Shown here piece by piece: positions 45,642-54,796 of a stretch of DNA of 64,000 nt. This DNA comes from SB11 sp943370295 (lineage in GTDB: Bacteria; Bacteroidota; Bacteroidia; UBA8524): assembly GCA_943370295.1 (NCBI GenBank), contig CALRQL020000013.1:32980-96979 (forward strand). Reading direction: 5' to 3'. Numbering within the stretch: position 1 is the first letter of the stretch; each line of letters starts with the position of its first letter. The notes below the pieces were generated by a model, which ran no database searches, was not told the DNA's origin, and saw only the letters and a list, made by a program, of their open reading frames with translations. Made by a program: the position numbers and the translations under genes.

Positions 45642-48251
45642 TTGTCAACCAAGGAAAAAAATACGTCAGAAACGCCGCTAATGCGGCAATACTCGCAAAT
45701 TAAAACAAAATATCCCGGAGCGGTAATACTTTTCCGCGTTGGGGATTTTTATGAAACATTTGGCGATGATGCTCTTATTGCGTCAAAAGTACTGGGCATA
45801 GTGCTTACCAAACGGCACAACGGCAGTGCTAACGAAACCCATTTGGCGGGCTTTCCGCACCACTCATTAGATACTTATTTGCCCAAACTAGTGCGTGCAG
45901 GGTATCGTGTGGCTATTTGCGACCAGTTGGAAGACCCCAAGATGGTGAAAGGGATTGTGAAGCGCGGGGTTACAGAGTTGGTTACGCCGGGAGTTTCATA
46001 CAACGATAAGATTGTCGATGTAAAACAAAGCAATTACCTCGCTTCGGTGTATTGCGAGAAAGACAGCTACGGGTTGGCTTTTTTGGATATTTCTACGGGT
46101 GAGTTTATGGTAGCACAAGGGCAGGCCGATTACGCCGATAAGCTGCTGCAAGGCTTGCGCCCTTCGGAAGTGCTGTTTTCTAAAAACTTTAAGAATCATT
46201 TTAACCAATTGTTCGGCGAGAAGTTTTATACGTACGCTATGGACGATTGGGCGTTTGGCAAAGACCATACGCGCGATAAACTGCTGAAACATTTTGGTAC
46301 GGCATCGTTAAAAGGCTTCGGGGTGGATGATTTTGAACTGGGCATTGTGGCGGCAGGGGCTGCCATACAATACCTTGAAGACACCCATCACACCGATTTG
46401 GGGCATATCAATGCCTTATCCCGGTTAGAAGAAGACCGCTATGTGTGGTTGGATAAATTTACCGTTCGCAATCTTGAGTTGGTGCGCCCTACTGCCGAAA
46501 ACGGCAAGGCACTGATAGATATACTGGATACAACGCAAACCCCTATGGGCGCGCGTCTGTTGCGCAAGTGGTTGTTGTTGCCCCTAAAAGAAACAGGACC
46601 TATCAACAACCGCCACAACATGGTGGGTTATTTTTTTGAAAAGTCCGAAGAGCGCGAAACGTTGCTGAAGCTGCTTTCGCAAGTGGGCGATTTGGAGCGG
46701 TTGATATCAAAGGCGGCGTTAAAGCGTATTGGCCCTAAAGAAATGGTGCAGTTGCGCCGCTCGCTGGAGTTGGTAAAACCAGTGAAAGAATTGTGCGCCC
46801 AAAGCGGTTTGATGGAACTGCAACGCTTGGCCGATTTGCTGAACCCTTGTCAACTGCTGGTAGAGAAGATTAAAAAAGAAGTGATTGACGAACCGCCTTC
46901 GTTGATAAACAAAGGGGGAGTGGTTGCCGAAGGGGTAGATACAGAGTTGGATGAACTACGCACCATACAATACAGCGGCAAAGATTATTTGGTAAACGTG
47001 CAAAAGCGCGAAGCCGAGCGCACAGGCATCCCTTCGCTAAAGGTGGCGTTTAATAATGTGTTCGGGTATTATTTAGAGGTAACCAATGCCCACAAGGATA
47101 AAGTCCCTGCCGAATGGATACGCAAGCAAACCCTTGTGAACGCTGAACGATACATTACCGAAGAACTAAAGGTATATGAAGAGAAGATTTTAGGGGCAGA
47201 AGAAAAGATATTGGCCATTGAAGCCCGTATTTTTAACGATTTGCTGAATTTTTGTGCTGAATATATCAGCCCTGTGCAGCAAAATGCTAACGTGTTGGCA
47301 CAGTTAGATTGTATCATCGGGTTTGCGGTGTTGGCTACCGAGAATAATTACGTCAGACCCGAAGTAACGAAAGGGTACGAGTTAGACTTAAAAGAACTGC
47401 GCCACCCTGTGATTGAAAAACAATTACCGATAGGTGAGGCCTATGTACCCAACGATATCTATTTGGATAATGCCGAACAACAGGTAATTATCCTCACAGG
47501 ACCCAACATGTCGGGTAAATCGGCGTTGTTGCGGCAAACGGCTCTGGCGGTGCTGATGGCACAGATGGGTTGTTTTGTCCCTGCCAAAAGTGCTAAAATC
47601 GGGTTGATAGATAAGATATTTACAAGGGTAGGGGCCTCGGATAATATTTCGTCGGGAGAATCTACTTTTATGGTAGAGATGCTGGAAACCGCCAGTATTT
47701 TGAACAACGTATCTGACCGCAGTCTAATTCTTTTAGATGAGATAGGCAGGGGTACGAGCACCTACGACGGGGTTTCGCTGGCGTGGGCCATTGCTGAGTA
47801 TTTGAACCAGCAACCGCAAAAACCGAAAACCATTTTTGCCACCCACTACCACGAGTTGAACGAGTTGGAAAAGAAAACCGAGGGGGTGGTGAACTACCAC
47901 GTTACGGTGAAAGAGGTAGACCAAAACGTAATTTTCCTGCGTAAAATTAAAGTGGGCGGCAGCGAAAGCAGTTTTGGTATCCACGTGGCTAAAATGGCGG
48001 GAATACCCCAGCGGGTGGTGCAACGTGCCGACGAGATTTTAGGCCGTTTGGAGCAAGACCGTGCGATGATTAGCGGGCGGGAAACCTTGAAGAAAATCAA
48101 GCAGAAAACCTATCAGGTAAATATGTTTCAGGCCGAAAACCCGCACTTGCTGCGCTTGGAGGACGAGTTGAACAAAATTGATATTAATGCCCTAACCCCC
48201 ATTGAAGCATTGATGAAACTGAAAGAGTTGAAAGAGATGAACAAAGGGTAG
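45642..48251 (+). CDS. mutS: DNA mismatch repair protein MutS
   Basis: 869 residues with TTG as the start; STKEKNTSETPLMRQYSQIKTKYPG lines up with family N-termini, while the first ATG (M14) would cut into it. The mismatch-reading FYE lies in GDFYETFGDDA near residue 36. The connector, lever and clamp regions follow; the ATPase has GPNMSGKSALLRQ near 622, ILLDEIGRGTSTYDG and FATHYHEL. It recognises mispairs and starts repair in the cytoplasm. Its last 84 bases are repeated at 49321-49404 after an inserted gene. Confidence 0.97.
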   Translation: MSTKEKNTSETPLMRQYSQIKTKYPGAVILFRVGDFYETFGDDALIASKVLGIVLTKRHNGSANETHLAGFPHHSLDTYLPKLVRAGYRVAICDQLEDPKMVKGIVKRGVTELVTPGVSYNDKIVDVKQSNYLASVYCEKDSYGLAFLDISTGEFMVAQGQADYADKLLQGLRPSEVLFSKNFKNHFNQLFGEKFYTYAMDDWAFGKDHTRDKLLKHFGTASLKGFGVDDFELGIVAAGAAIQYLEDTHHTDLGHINALSRLEEDRYVWLDKFTVRNLELVRPTAENGKALIDILDTTQTPMGARLLRKWLLLPLKETGPINNRHNMVGYFFEKSEERETLLKLLSQVGDLERLISKAALKRIGPKEMVQLRRSLELVKPVKELCAQSGLMELQRLADLLNPCQLLVEKIKKEVIDEPPSLINKGGVVAEGVDTELDELRTIQYSGKDYLVNVQKREAERTGIPSLKVAFNNVFGYYLEVTNAHKDKVPAEWIRKQTLVNAERYITEELKVYEEKILGAEEKILAIEARIFNDLLNFCAEYISPVQQNANVLAQLDCIIGFAVLATENNYVRPEVTKGYELDLKELRHPVIEKQLPIGEAYVPNDIYLDNAEQQVIILTGPNMSGKSALLRQTALAVLMAQMGCFVPAKSAKIGLIDKIFTRVGASDNISSGESTFMVEMLETASILNNVSDRSLILLDEIGRGTSTYDGVSLAWAIAEYLNQQPQKPKTIFATHYHELNELEKKTEGVVNYHVTVKEVDQNVIFLRKIKVGGSESSFGIHVAKMAGIPQRVVQRADEILGRLEQDRAMISGRETLKKIKQKTYQVNMFQAENPHLLRLEDELNKIDINALTPIEALMKLKELKEMNKG

Positions 48252-48396
48252 TATTTGAAAAAAAATGATACATCAATTTCCTCAATATCCTTCATGCTAT
48301 TAAAGTGTTAAGAATTATTTTGAAATAAAATTTTTATCGAAACGCGTCACTAAATAATTCTTTTTAACTTTACTTTCGATTTAAATACTAACAATT

Positions 48397-49299
48397 ATGG
48401 AAAAGGGATCTTCTGGAGCTATTAATCTACTTTTTGAACCTATTAATGAACGCTTAAAAGGACCATTTACAGGCGCTTTTTTCATCTCATGGCTAATTGT
48501 TAATTGGAAAGCACTAATTTTTATCGCATCCTATGATTATGAAAAGGAAGTATTTGATTTGTTTAAAGTTCTAGAGAATTGTTATTTCAGTATTTGGAAA
48601 GTTTTCACGTACCCCTTTTTATTGGCGGTTTCATATATAATTGTTAGCCCATTAAGTGCTTCTATTGCTGAAATTATCAAGGTTTTGGTTAGAAAAAATA
48701 TAAGAGATAGGTTTACAATGAAAATTTATCATTCAGAACCAATATCACATGAATTATATAAAGGTGCTGTTGAAGAATTAGACAAATTAAGGAGTTCATA
48801 TTCTAAATTAGATGCTGAAAAAACCCAAATCGAGCATCAAAAAATGAATTATGAAACAGAAAATAGGACTTTACAGACAACTAATAAAGTTTTAGAAAAA
48901 GCAAATGCGGAATCTATGGTAAGAGAGTTTTACTCTTTTTTAAGTGGTACATGGGAATTGGAGTGGAAAGATAAAAAGAGTCAAAAGGGGGGTAGAGAAC
49001 AAGCTGTGTTTAACGAGGACGATAGAACATACTATTATTCACCTATTGGGGAACAACGATTTGAACCAGCATTTAGACTCGAGGGGATATTTATAAACAA
49101 AAGCAACAATGAATTATGTTTTACTAAAATAGACATAACTCCCAAAAAAGAATTCAATCACATAAAAAGAGTTCTTTTTAATAAATTAACAATTGATGAA
49201 ACTGGAAGACATTTAGTTGGCGATGAAAACGAGGATTATTCTAGCATAGTATTAAAAAAAATTAGTGATAAGCCAGCGAGTCTTAATAGAACCAACTAA
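48397..49299 (+). CDS. AT-rich orphan: two-helix membrane protein with coiled coil
   Basis: 300 residues, ATG start. There are hydrophobic segments near residues 25-45 (TGAFFISWLIVNWKALIFI) and 65-92, a basic stretch, then an about 55-residue coiled coil (residues 120-175, KLDAEKTQIEHQKM type) and a C-terminal beta-rich domain starting SFLSGTWELEWKD. No family is recognised with confidence; similar N-terminal membrane modules occur in uncharacterised proteins (from memory, uncertain). The gene is much more AT-rich than mutS and lies between the mutS end and a duplicate of it, so it is an insertion. Confidence 0.55.
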   Translation: MEKGSSGAINLLFEPINERLKGPFTGAFFISWLIVNWKALIFIASYDYEKEVFDLFKVLENCYFSIWKVFTYPFLLAVSYIIVSPLSASIAEIIKVLVRKNIRDRFTMKIYHSEPISHELYKGAVEELDKLRSSYSKLDAEKTQIEHQKMNYETENRTLQTTNKVLEKANAESMVREFYSFLSGTWELEWKDKKSQKGGREQAVFNEDDRTYYYSPIGEQRFEPAFRLEGIFINKSNNELCFTKIDITPKKEFNHIKRVLFNKLTIDETGRHLVGDENEDYSSIVLKKISDKPASLNRTN

Positions 49300-49320
49300 C
49301 TCCCATCGGTTTCTGAGAAA

Positions 49321-49404
49321 TTGAACAAAATTGATATTAATGCCCTAACCCCCATTGAGGCGTTGATGAAACTGAAAGAGTTGAAGGAGATGAATAAGGG
49401 GTAG
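49321..49404 (+). pseudogene. Duplicated 3' end of mutS
   Basis: 84 bases equal to mutS 48168-48251 except at five third-codon positions, all synonymous (Glu, Ala, Lys, Asn, Lys). The same 27 residues and TAG stop would be encoded. Similarity stops abruptly upstream at TTGAAC and downstream after TAG. It is too short to be a gene and is best read as a remnant of a mutS terminus. Confidence 0.92.
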
Positions 49405-49445
49405 TCAGTTATATTTTCTAAGAACCAACCACCAGTCACTAACCA

Positions 49446-51575
49446 CTAATCACCCGATAGCTTCTTCAATATCTCTTGTGCGGCTTTGGGTATTACCGTA
49501 CCGGGGCCAAAAACGGCGGCTACTCCGGCATTGTATAAGAAATCGTAGTCCTGTTGGGGGATTACACCGCCTGCAATTACCATAATATCCTCGCGTCCGT
49601 GTTTTTTCAGTTCTTCAATCACTTGCGGTACAAGGGTTTTGTGTCCCGCTGCTAATGATGAAACGCCCAAAATGTGCACGTCGTTTTCTATGGCTTGTTT
49701 GGCAGCTTCGGCAGGGGTTTGGAATAATGGGCCAATGTCCACATCAAAACCTATATCGGCAAAGCTGGTGGCAATAACCTTCGCACCGCGGTCGTGGCCG
49801 TCTTGCCCCATTTTGGCAATCATAATACGGGGACGGCGACCTTCTTGTGTGGCAAATTCATCGGCCATTTGGCGGGCTTTTACAAAGTCTTCGTTCATTT
49901 TTATTTCCGACGAATATACCCCCGAAATTGATTTTATAGTGGCTTGGTAGCGGCCAAAAGCCTTTTCCATCGCCATCGATATTTCGCCCAATGTAGCGCG
50001 TACACGGGCGGCATTTACTGCCAATTCCAGCAAATTACCCGTTCCTGTTTTTGAGGCATTGGTAATGGCTTCTAACGCAGCGGCCACCTCGTCGTTATTA
50101 CGTTCAGCTTTTAGTTTTGCCAAACGCTCTAATTGGTTTTGACGCACTTTTACGTTGTCAACATCCAATATGTCAATGGGTTGTTCATCGTCGGCAAGGT
50201 ATTGGTTCACCCCCACAATCACATCTTTACCGCTATCAATGCGGGCTTGTTTGCGGGCTGCGGCTTCTTCAATCCTCATTTTGGGCAAACCGGTTTCAAT
50301 GGCTTTTGCCATACCGCCCAGTTGCTCCACTTCGTCCATCAATACGCTGGCGCGTTGTATTAATTGGTCGGTAAGGTATTCTACATAATAACTGCCGCCC
50401 CAAGGGTCAACCACGTTGGTAATTCCGGTTTCCTGCTGGATATAAATTTGTGTATTACGGGCAATACGTGCTGAAAAGTCAGTAGGCAAAGCAATAGCCT
50501 CATCCAAAGCGTTGGTGTGCAACGATTGGGTACCGCCCAAAGCTGCCGCCATTGCTTCAACAGCCGTGCGTGCTACGTTGTTAAACGGGTCTTGCTCGGT
50601 TAAGCTCCAGCCGCTGGTTTGGCAGTGGGTGCGCAATGCCATCGACTTATCGTTCTTTGGGTTGAATTGTTTTACAATTTTCGACCACAATACACGGCCT
50701 GCGCGCATTTTGGCAATCTCCATAAAGTGATTCATACCAATCGCCCAGAAGAACGACAAACGGGGGGCAAAATCATCAATATTCAGCCCTGCTTTCAATC
50801 CCGTGCGGATGTATTCCAACCCGTCGGATAGGGTATAAGCCAGTTCCAAATCGGCGGTAGCACCTGCTTCTTGCATGTGGTAGCCGCTGATAGAAATGGA
50901 GTTGAATTTTGGCATATTTTGCGAGGTGAACGCAAAAATATCCCCGATGATGCGCATAGAATGCTCGGGAGGGTAGATATAGGTGTTACGCACCATAAAT
51001 TCTTTCAGGATGTCGTTTTGTATCGTTCCTGAAAGTTTATCCATGCTTACTCCTTGTTCTTCGGCAGCAACAATGTAAAAAGCCATGATGGGCAATACAG
51101 CACCGTTCATGGTCATTGATACCGACATCTCGTCCAACGGAATTTGGTCAAACAGTATTTTCATGTCCAAAATACTGTCGATAGCCACACCCGCCTTGCC
51201 CACATCACCCACCACACGTTCGTGGTCGCTATCATAACCGCGGTGAGTAGCCAAGTCAAACGCTACCGAAAGCCCTTTTTGCCCGGCTGCTAAGTTGCGG
51301 CGGTAAAAGGCATTAGATTCCTCAGCCGTACTGAAACCTGCATACTGACGGATGGTCCAAGGGCGTTGCAAATACATACTGCCGTAGGGTCCGCGTAAAA
51401 ACGGGGCAATACCTGAATGGTAACCCAACGTTGGCAATCCTTTTACATCATCCGCCCCAAAAACCGTTTTCACGTCAATTGCTTCGGGGGTATGCCAAGG
51501 TTCTGCATTTGCCGTTTCAGCTTTCATGCTGAACGCAGTAGAAGTATAAGGTATGTTGCTAAAATCTTTTCTCAT
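49446..51575 (-). CDS. mutB: Methylmalonyl-CoA mutase, large subunit
   Basis: 709 residues, ATG start. It is the B12-dependent enzyme converting methylmalonyl-CoA and succinyl-CoA. The TIM-barrel part is shown by PFLRGPYGSMYLQRPWTIRQYAGFS, RTHCQTSGWSLTEQDP and GGTQSLHTNALDEA. The C-terminal cobalamin domain (about 575-709) has the base-off histidine motif GQDGHDRGAKVIA and the VIAGGVIP segment. The small subunit lies upstream on the same strand, separated by a palindromic element. The heterodimer probably serves propionate or odd-chain and branched-chain breakdown. Confidence 0.97.
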   Translation of the reverse strand: MRKDFSNIPYTSTAFSMKAETANAEPWHTPEAIDVKTVFGADDVKGLPTLGYHSGIAPFLRGPYGSMYLQRPWTIRQYAGFSTAEESNAFYRRNLAAGQKGLSVAFDLATHRGYDSDHERVVGDVGKAGVAIDSILDMKILFDQIPLDEMSVSMTMNGAVLPIMAFYIVAAEEQGVSMDKLSGTIQNDILKEFMVRNTYIYPPEHSMRIIGDIFAFTSQNMPKFNSISISGYHMQEAGATADLELAYTLSDGLEYIRTGLKAGLNIDDFAPRLSFFWAIGMNHFMEIAKMRAGRVLWSKIVKQFNPKNDKSMALRTHCQTSGWSLTEQDPFNNVARTAVEAMAAALGGTQSLHTNALDEAIALPTDFSARIARNTQIYIQQETGITNVVDPWGGSYYVEYLTDQLIQRASVLMDEVEQLGGMAKAIETGLPKMRIEEAAARKQARIDSGKDVIVGVNQYLADDEQPIDILDVDNVKVRQNQLERLAKLKAERNNDEVAAALEAITNASKTGTGNLLELAVNAARVRATLGEISMAMEKAFGRYQATIKSISGVYSSEIKMNEDFVKARQMADEFATQEGRRPRIMIAKMGQDGHDRGAKVIATSFADIGFDVDIGPLFQTPAEAAKQAIENDVHILGVSSLAAGHKTLVPQVIEELKKHGREDIMVIAGGVIPQQDYDFLYNAGVAAVFGPGTVIPKAAQEILKKLSGD

Positions 51576-51608
51576 TTAATCATTGCTTTTGGCGGTTGCT
51601 GTTTCACA

Positions 51609-51774
51609 CCTCCCTCAATCCCTACTTTTCCAGCCCGCCCTTCGATAAGCTCAGGGTGACAGTGCGCAGTAGGGAGGTCAAGCTGCTATCGTCATTGCGA
51701 GGAAGCCGTCTTCGGCTGACGAAGCAATCCGTTTCCTGTTGATACAGATTGCTTCGGAAGACCTCGCAATGACG
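51609..51774. repeat. Composite repeat in the mutA-mutB gap
   Basis: 51609-51680 contains CCTCCCTCAATCCCTA, a CCCTTCGATAAGCTCAGGGTG block and AGTAGGGAGGTC, which pairs partly with the start. 51690-51774 is a full CGTCATTGCGAG palindrome with GAAGCAATCC and GATTGCTTC arms. The element fills most of the 207-base gap. Confidence 0.85.
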
Positions 51775-51782
51775 CGAAGGCA

Positions 51783-53048
51783 TTATAATTCTTCATTTAT
51801 CCGTTGCTGTTCAGCTTTTTCAGCAAAGCGGCGCAAGGGGAAGAGTTTGTTATTTATCAGTTGCACGGGTTCAATGTCTGCTTTCATACGCTGGCTGTTG
51901 TCAGCGTATTTATTCACCCCTAAAATTACTTTTTTCCCTTCTTCCACATTTTGCTGTTCACCCAAAAAACGGTCAAATATCATTGTTGGAAAAAGATTCG
52001 TTGTAATTCCTTTTATCCATCCCCCCATCACCTCGAAGCGTTTAAACAACTGCCAGCTTTTAGCCGCAATTTCTTCGGTAAGGGTTTCAATGTAAAAGCT
52101 GCCTGCTGCTGCATCCTGCACTTTATCCATGTAGCTTTCGTATTTCAACACCAACTGCACATTGCGGGCAATGCGAGCCGAAAAATCGTTAGGCTGCTTA
52201 AACAACACATCATAGGGGTGTACATACATTACATCACAGCCGCCAATTACAGCTGTCATGGTTTCGGTAGTGGCCCTTAAAATGTTGTTGTTGTAATCGT
52301 ATATGGTTTTGTTGTTCAGTGCGGTTTCGCAAGTAATGACTACCTGTTCATTTATGCCGTATTGTTTTGCTAACAAGGCATATACTTTGCGAAATGCGCG
52401 AAGCTTGGCTATCTCAAAAAAGTAGTTGCTACCTACAGCAAAGTTTACTGTTAATTGCTTTACCCCTAAGTTTAAATACTCATTAGCGTGTGCCAGCGCA
52501 AAGGCCAGTTGGGAGGCTGTTTCAGCACCTGCGTTATGGTAAACTGATGCATCAACAATGTAATGCTGACTTGCAGGAGAAATTGTTTGTGATACCTTCT
52601 CCAACTCACCCTTTTCAGCCAATTCCATCAAGGCATCTGTAAATACATTGTTTTGGGTGGGGATAAAACCTTTTGCCCAAATAGCAGTATTTGCAGGTAA
52701 GGGAGATAATTGTGCGATATGCGCCTCGTTGGTAACAATAAAAACCACTTTATCGGTGCCTTTTAGCAACGCCTTTTGGGCATTGGCAAGCGCATCGGTG
52801 GGGTTTTGTACCGTAATGTATTCTGTTATTTTCCAGCCTTGCAGGGGTTTTGTAAGCGGTGAAAACTCTTTTGAGGCAAGGTCTTCAAGGGTGTAGTAAG
52901 GCTGCGAGGTAATCCCCTCGGGCGATGTTTTAAAAAGTTGGGCAAAGGCATCTTCGCCCTTTACTTCTTTTATCACCTGTGCCTTCCAAGTTTCGTAGCT
53001 TTGTAACTCGAAATCGGAATACACATCATTTTGTTGGCTTTGGGCCAT
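51783..53048 (-). CDS. mutA: Methylmalonyl-CoA mutase, small subunit
   Basis: 421 residues, ATG start. It is related to the barrel domain of the large subunit (PNDFSARIARNVQLVLKYES matches DFSARIARNTQ in MutB) but without a cobalamin-binding domain; relatives of ~600 residues usually keep a degenerate one, so this is a short version. It lacks the catalytic pair and serves as structural partner. A membrane-anchored protein starts three bases upstream on the same strand, so the order of transcription is that gene, mutA, then mutB. Confidence 0.9.
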   Translation of the reverse strand: MAQSQQNDVYSDFELQSYETWKAQVIKEVKGEDAFAQLFKTSPEGITSQPYYTLEDLASKEFSPLTKPLQGWKITEYITVQNPTDALANAQKALLKGTDKVVFIVTNEAHIAQLSPLPANTAIWAKGFIPTQNNVFTDALMELAEKGELEKVSQTISPASQHYIVDASVYHNAGAETASQLAFALAHANEYLNLGVKQLTVNFAVGSNYFFEIAKLRAFRKVYALLAKQYGINEQVVITCETALNNKTIYDYNNNILRATTETMTAVIGGCDVMYVHPYDVLFKQPNDFSARIARNVQLVLKYESYMDKVQDAAAGSFYIETLTEEIAAKSWQLFKRFEVMGGWIKGITTNLFPTMIFDRFLGEQQNVEEGKKVILGVNKYADNSQRMKADIEPVQLINNKLFPLRRFAEKAEQQRINEEL

Positions 53049-53050
53049 AA

Positions 53051-53587
53051 TTAAATATCAAAAATCAGTTTAAATTCTTTCTTTAAAAAGTCGATAGCCA
53101 TATCGGTTGGCACCTCTTCGCGGCGTATCATCTCTTCAAGTATTGCTTTGCTCAAATCAACACTGGTAGCAGTTTTATCAAGGGTTGCGTAGCTGTTGTT
53201 TATCAATTCAATCACGCGCTCTTTTACCAGTTTAATAAGTTTCCACGATTGAGGCGAAACATACAGTTGTTGGGCAAGGTTGTGTCCGTATTCTTCATTT
53301 ACGGTGGCAATAAGCGTGGCTTTAAAAGCCGCCGCAGGAATACCGGGTTGGTTTAAACGCAACAACATATTGCTGGGGTTGATACGATCCAGATAGATGG
53401 TAAGCCTTTCATACGCTTGTATTTTTATGGGCACCATGCTGCTGCGGTTTTGTTGGCGAAACTCAAGCATTTTTTGCTCGTAATAATTATCGAGCATTTT
53501 TTTAAGGGTGAAATAGCCTACCAAAAACACTACTACGGCGGGCAACACGTACTTTAAAACATCAAGAAACAGGGCTAATGAATCCAT
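53051..53587 (-). CDS. Membrane-anchored protein linked to methylmalonyl-CoA mutase
   Basis: 178 residues, ATG start. One N-terminal membrane segment (LKYVLPAVVVFLVGYFTL) is followed by a helical cytoplasmic part with PIKIQAYERLTIYLDRINPSNMLLRL and a VSPQSWKLIKLVKE segment. This matches a conserved Bacteroidota family of unknown role (I believe DUF7935, uncertain). The three-base gap to mutA and shared strand suggest it is co-translated with the mutase. A chaperone-like or complex-anchoring role is possible but only inferred from position. Confidence 0.7.
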   Translation of the reverse strand: MDSLALFLDVLKYVLPAVVVFLVGYFTLKKMLDNYYEQKMLEFRQQNRSSMVPIKIQAYERLTIYLDRINPSNMLLRLNQPGIPAAAFKATLIATVNEEYGHNLAQQLYVSPQSWKLIKLVKERVIELINNSYATLDKTATSVDLSKAILEEMIRREEVPTDMAIDFLKKEFKLIFDI

Positions 53588-53702
53588 ATTGAGTTTAATA
53601 TTGGCTGTAAAAATAAGAAGTTAGGTTGTAAGTTGAACGATTGGGCAGATGGAAAATTGTAAACGGCCTGTATTTGCATTTAAAATGAGCGCTTTGATAA
53701 CC

Positions 53703-53729
53703 AAAAAAGCAGGGGTTTACCCTGCTTTT
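53703..53729. terminator. Terminator after serA
   Basis: AAAAGCAGGG pairs with CCCTGCTTTT around a five-base loop, with a run of A on one side that reads as T on the minus strand downstream of serA. Confidence 0.85.
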
Positions 53730-53750
53730 CGGTGTATTTTATTTTTGCAA

Positions 53751-54731
53751 TTAGCGGGCAGTACCCAACTCAGCAAAAAAATCAATAATCTTTTCGGCCA
53801 GTTCGCTGCCTATTTTCTCTTGAGCTTCGGCAGTTGATGCACCAACGTGGGCACTTACCGATACTTTTGGATGTTTTAGCAAGGTATCATCAACGGGAGG
53901 TTCTTTTTCAAAAACATCCAAACCTGCAAAAGCAATTTTACCGCTGTTCAGCGCTTCGATAAGGGCTTTCTCGCTTACAGCACCGCCACGGGCACAGTTT
54001 ACAATACCTGCACCTTTTTTCATGATAGCGATTTCAGGTTCGCCAATCACAGGTTTATCACCTTCGTTAAAAGGCACGTGCAGCGTAACGAAATCAGATT
54101 TGCGCAGCAACTCATCTTTGCTAACGGTTTTCACGGGTATTTTAATGCGTTGGCTGCCTGCGGTTTCGCCCAAGTAAATGGTTAAATCCACTTGCTCCAC
54201 GTAAGGGTCAAAAGCAAGTACATTCATACCCAAACCGAACGCTATTTTAGCCGTTTCTTGTCCAATACGGCCAAAACCAATCACACCAAGTGTTTTACCG
54301 CGAAGTTCAAAACCTTCTGAGCTGATTTTTTTAATGTCGTTAAACTTCTCTTTGCCTTCAATGGGCATCACACGGTTACTGTATGCCAAGTTGCGGCACA
54401 TAGCAAACAGGTGGGCAAATGCCATCTCGGCTACAGATACTGATGATGCAGCAGGAGTGTTTATTACGCGCATACCTTTTGCACGGGCGTATTCAACATC
54501 AATATTATCCATACCAACACCACCGCGTCCAATCAATTTAATATTTGGGCAGGCATCAATAATGTCTTTACGGATTTTTGTTGCACTGCGCACGGTTACT
54601 GCATCGTAGCCTTTTAGTGCCTCAACCAGTTGGTCTTGAGCTACTTTTTCGGTTACTACAGTAAAGCCGGCTTCTTCCAGCATTTTCTTTCCAATGGGGT
54701 CAATTCCGTCGTTGGCAAGTAGTTTAGGCAT
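53751..54731 (-). CDS. serA: D-3-phosphoglycerate dehydrogenase
   Basis: 326 residues, ATG start. It carries out the first step of serine synthesis, oxidising 3-phosphoglycerate with NAD. The D-isomer dehydrogenase signatures are GKTLGVIGFGRIGQETAKIA (NAD-binding, near 148), NCARGGAVSEKAL with catalytic Arg region, and the final SVSAHVGASTAEAQEKIG with the catalytic His. The C-terminal ACT domain that gives serine feedback control in longer forms is absent. serC lies 65 bases upstream on the same strand, forming a serine operon. Confidence 0.93.
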   Translation of the reverse strand: MPKLLANDGIDPIGKKMLEEAGFTVVTEKVAQDQLVEALKGYDAVTVRSATKIRKDIIDACPNIKLIGRGGVGMDNIDVEYARAKGMRVINTPAASSVSVAEMAFAHLFAMCRNLAYSNRVMPIEGKEKFNDIKKISSEGFELRGKTLGVIGFGRIGQETAKIAFGLGMNVLAFDPYVEQVDLTIYLGETAGSQRIKIPVKTVSKDELLRKSDFVTLHVPFNEGDKPVIGEPEIAIMKKGAGIVNCARGGAVSEKALIEALNSGKIAFAGLDVFEKEPPVDDTLLKHPKVSVSAHVGASTAEAQEKIGSELAEKIIDFFAELGTAR

Positions 54732-54796
54732 GGGTATCGGGTTCTGTTTTAAGTGTTATGTTTTATGTTAACTGTTACCGGAGGTTAACCAACGGC

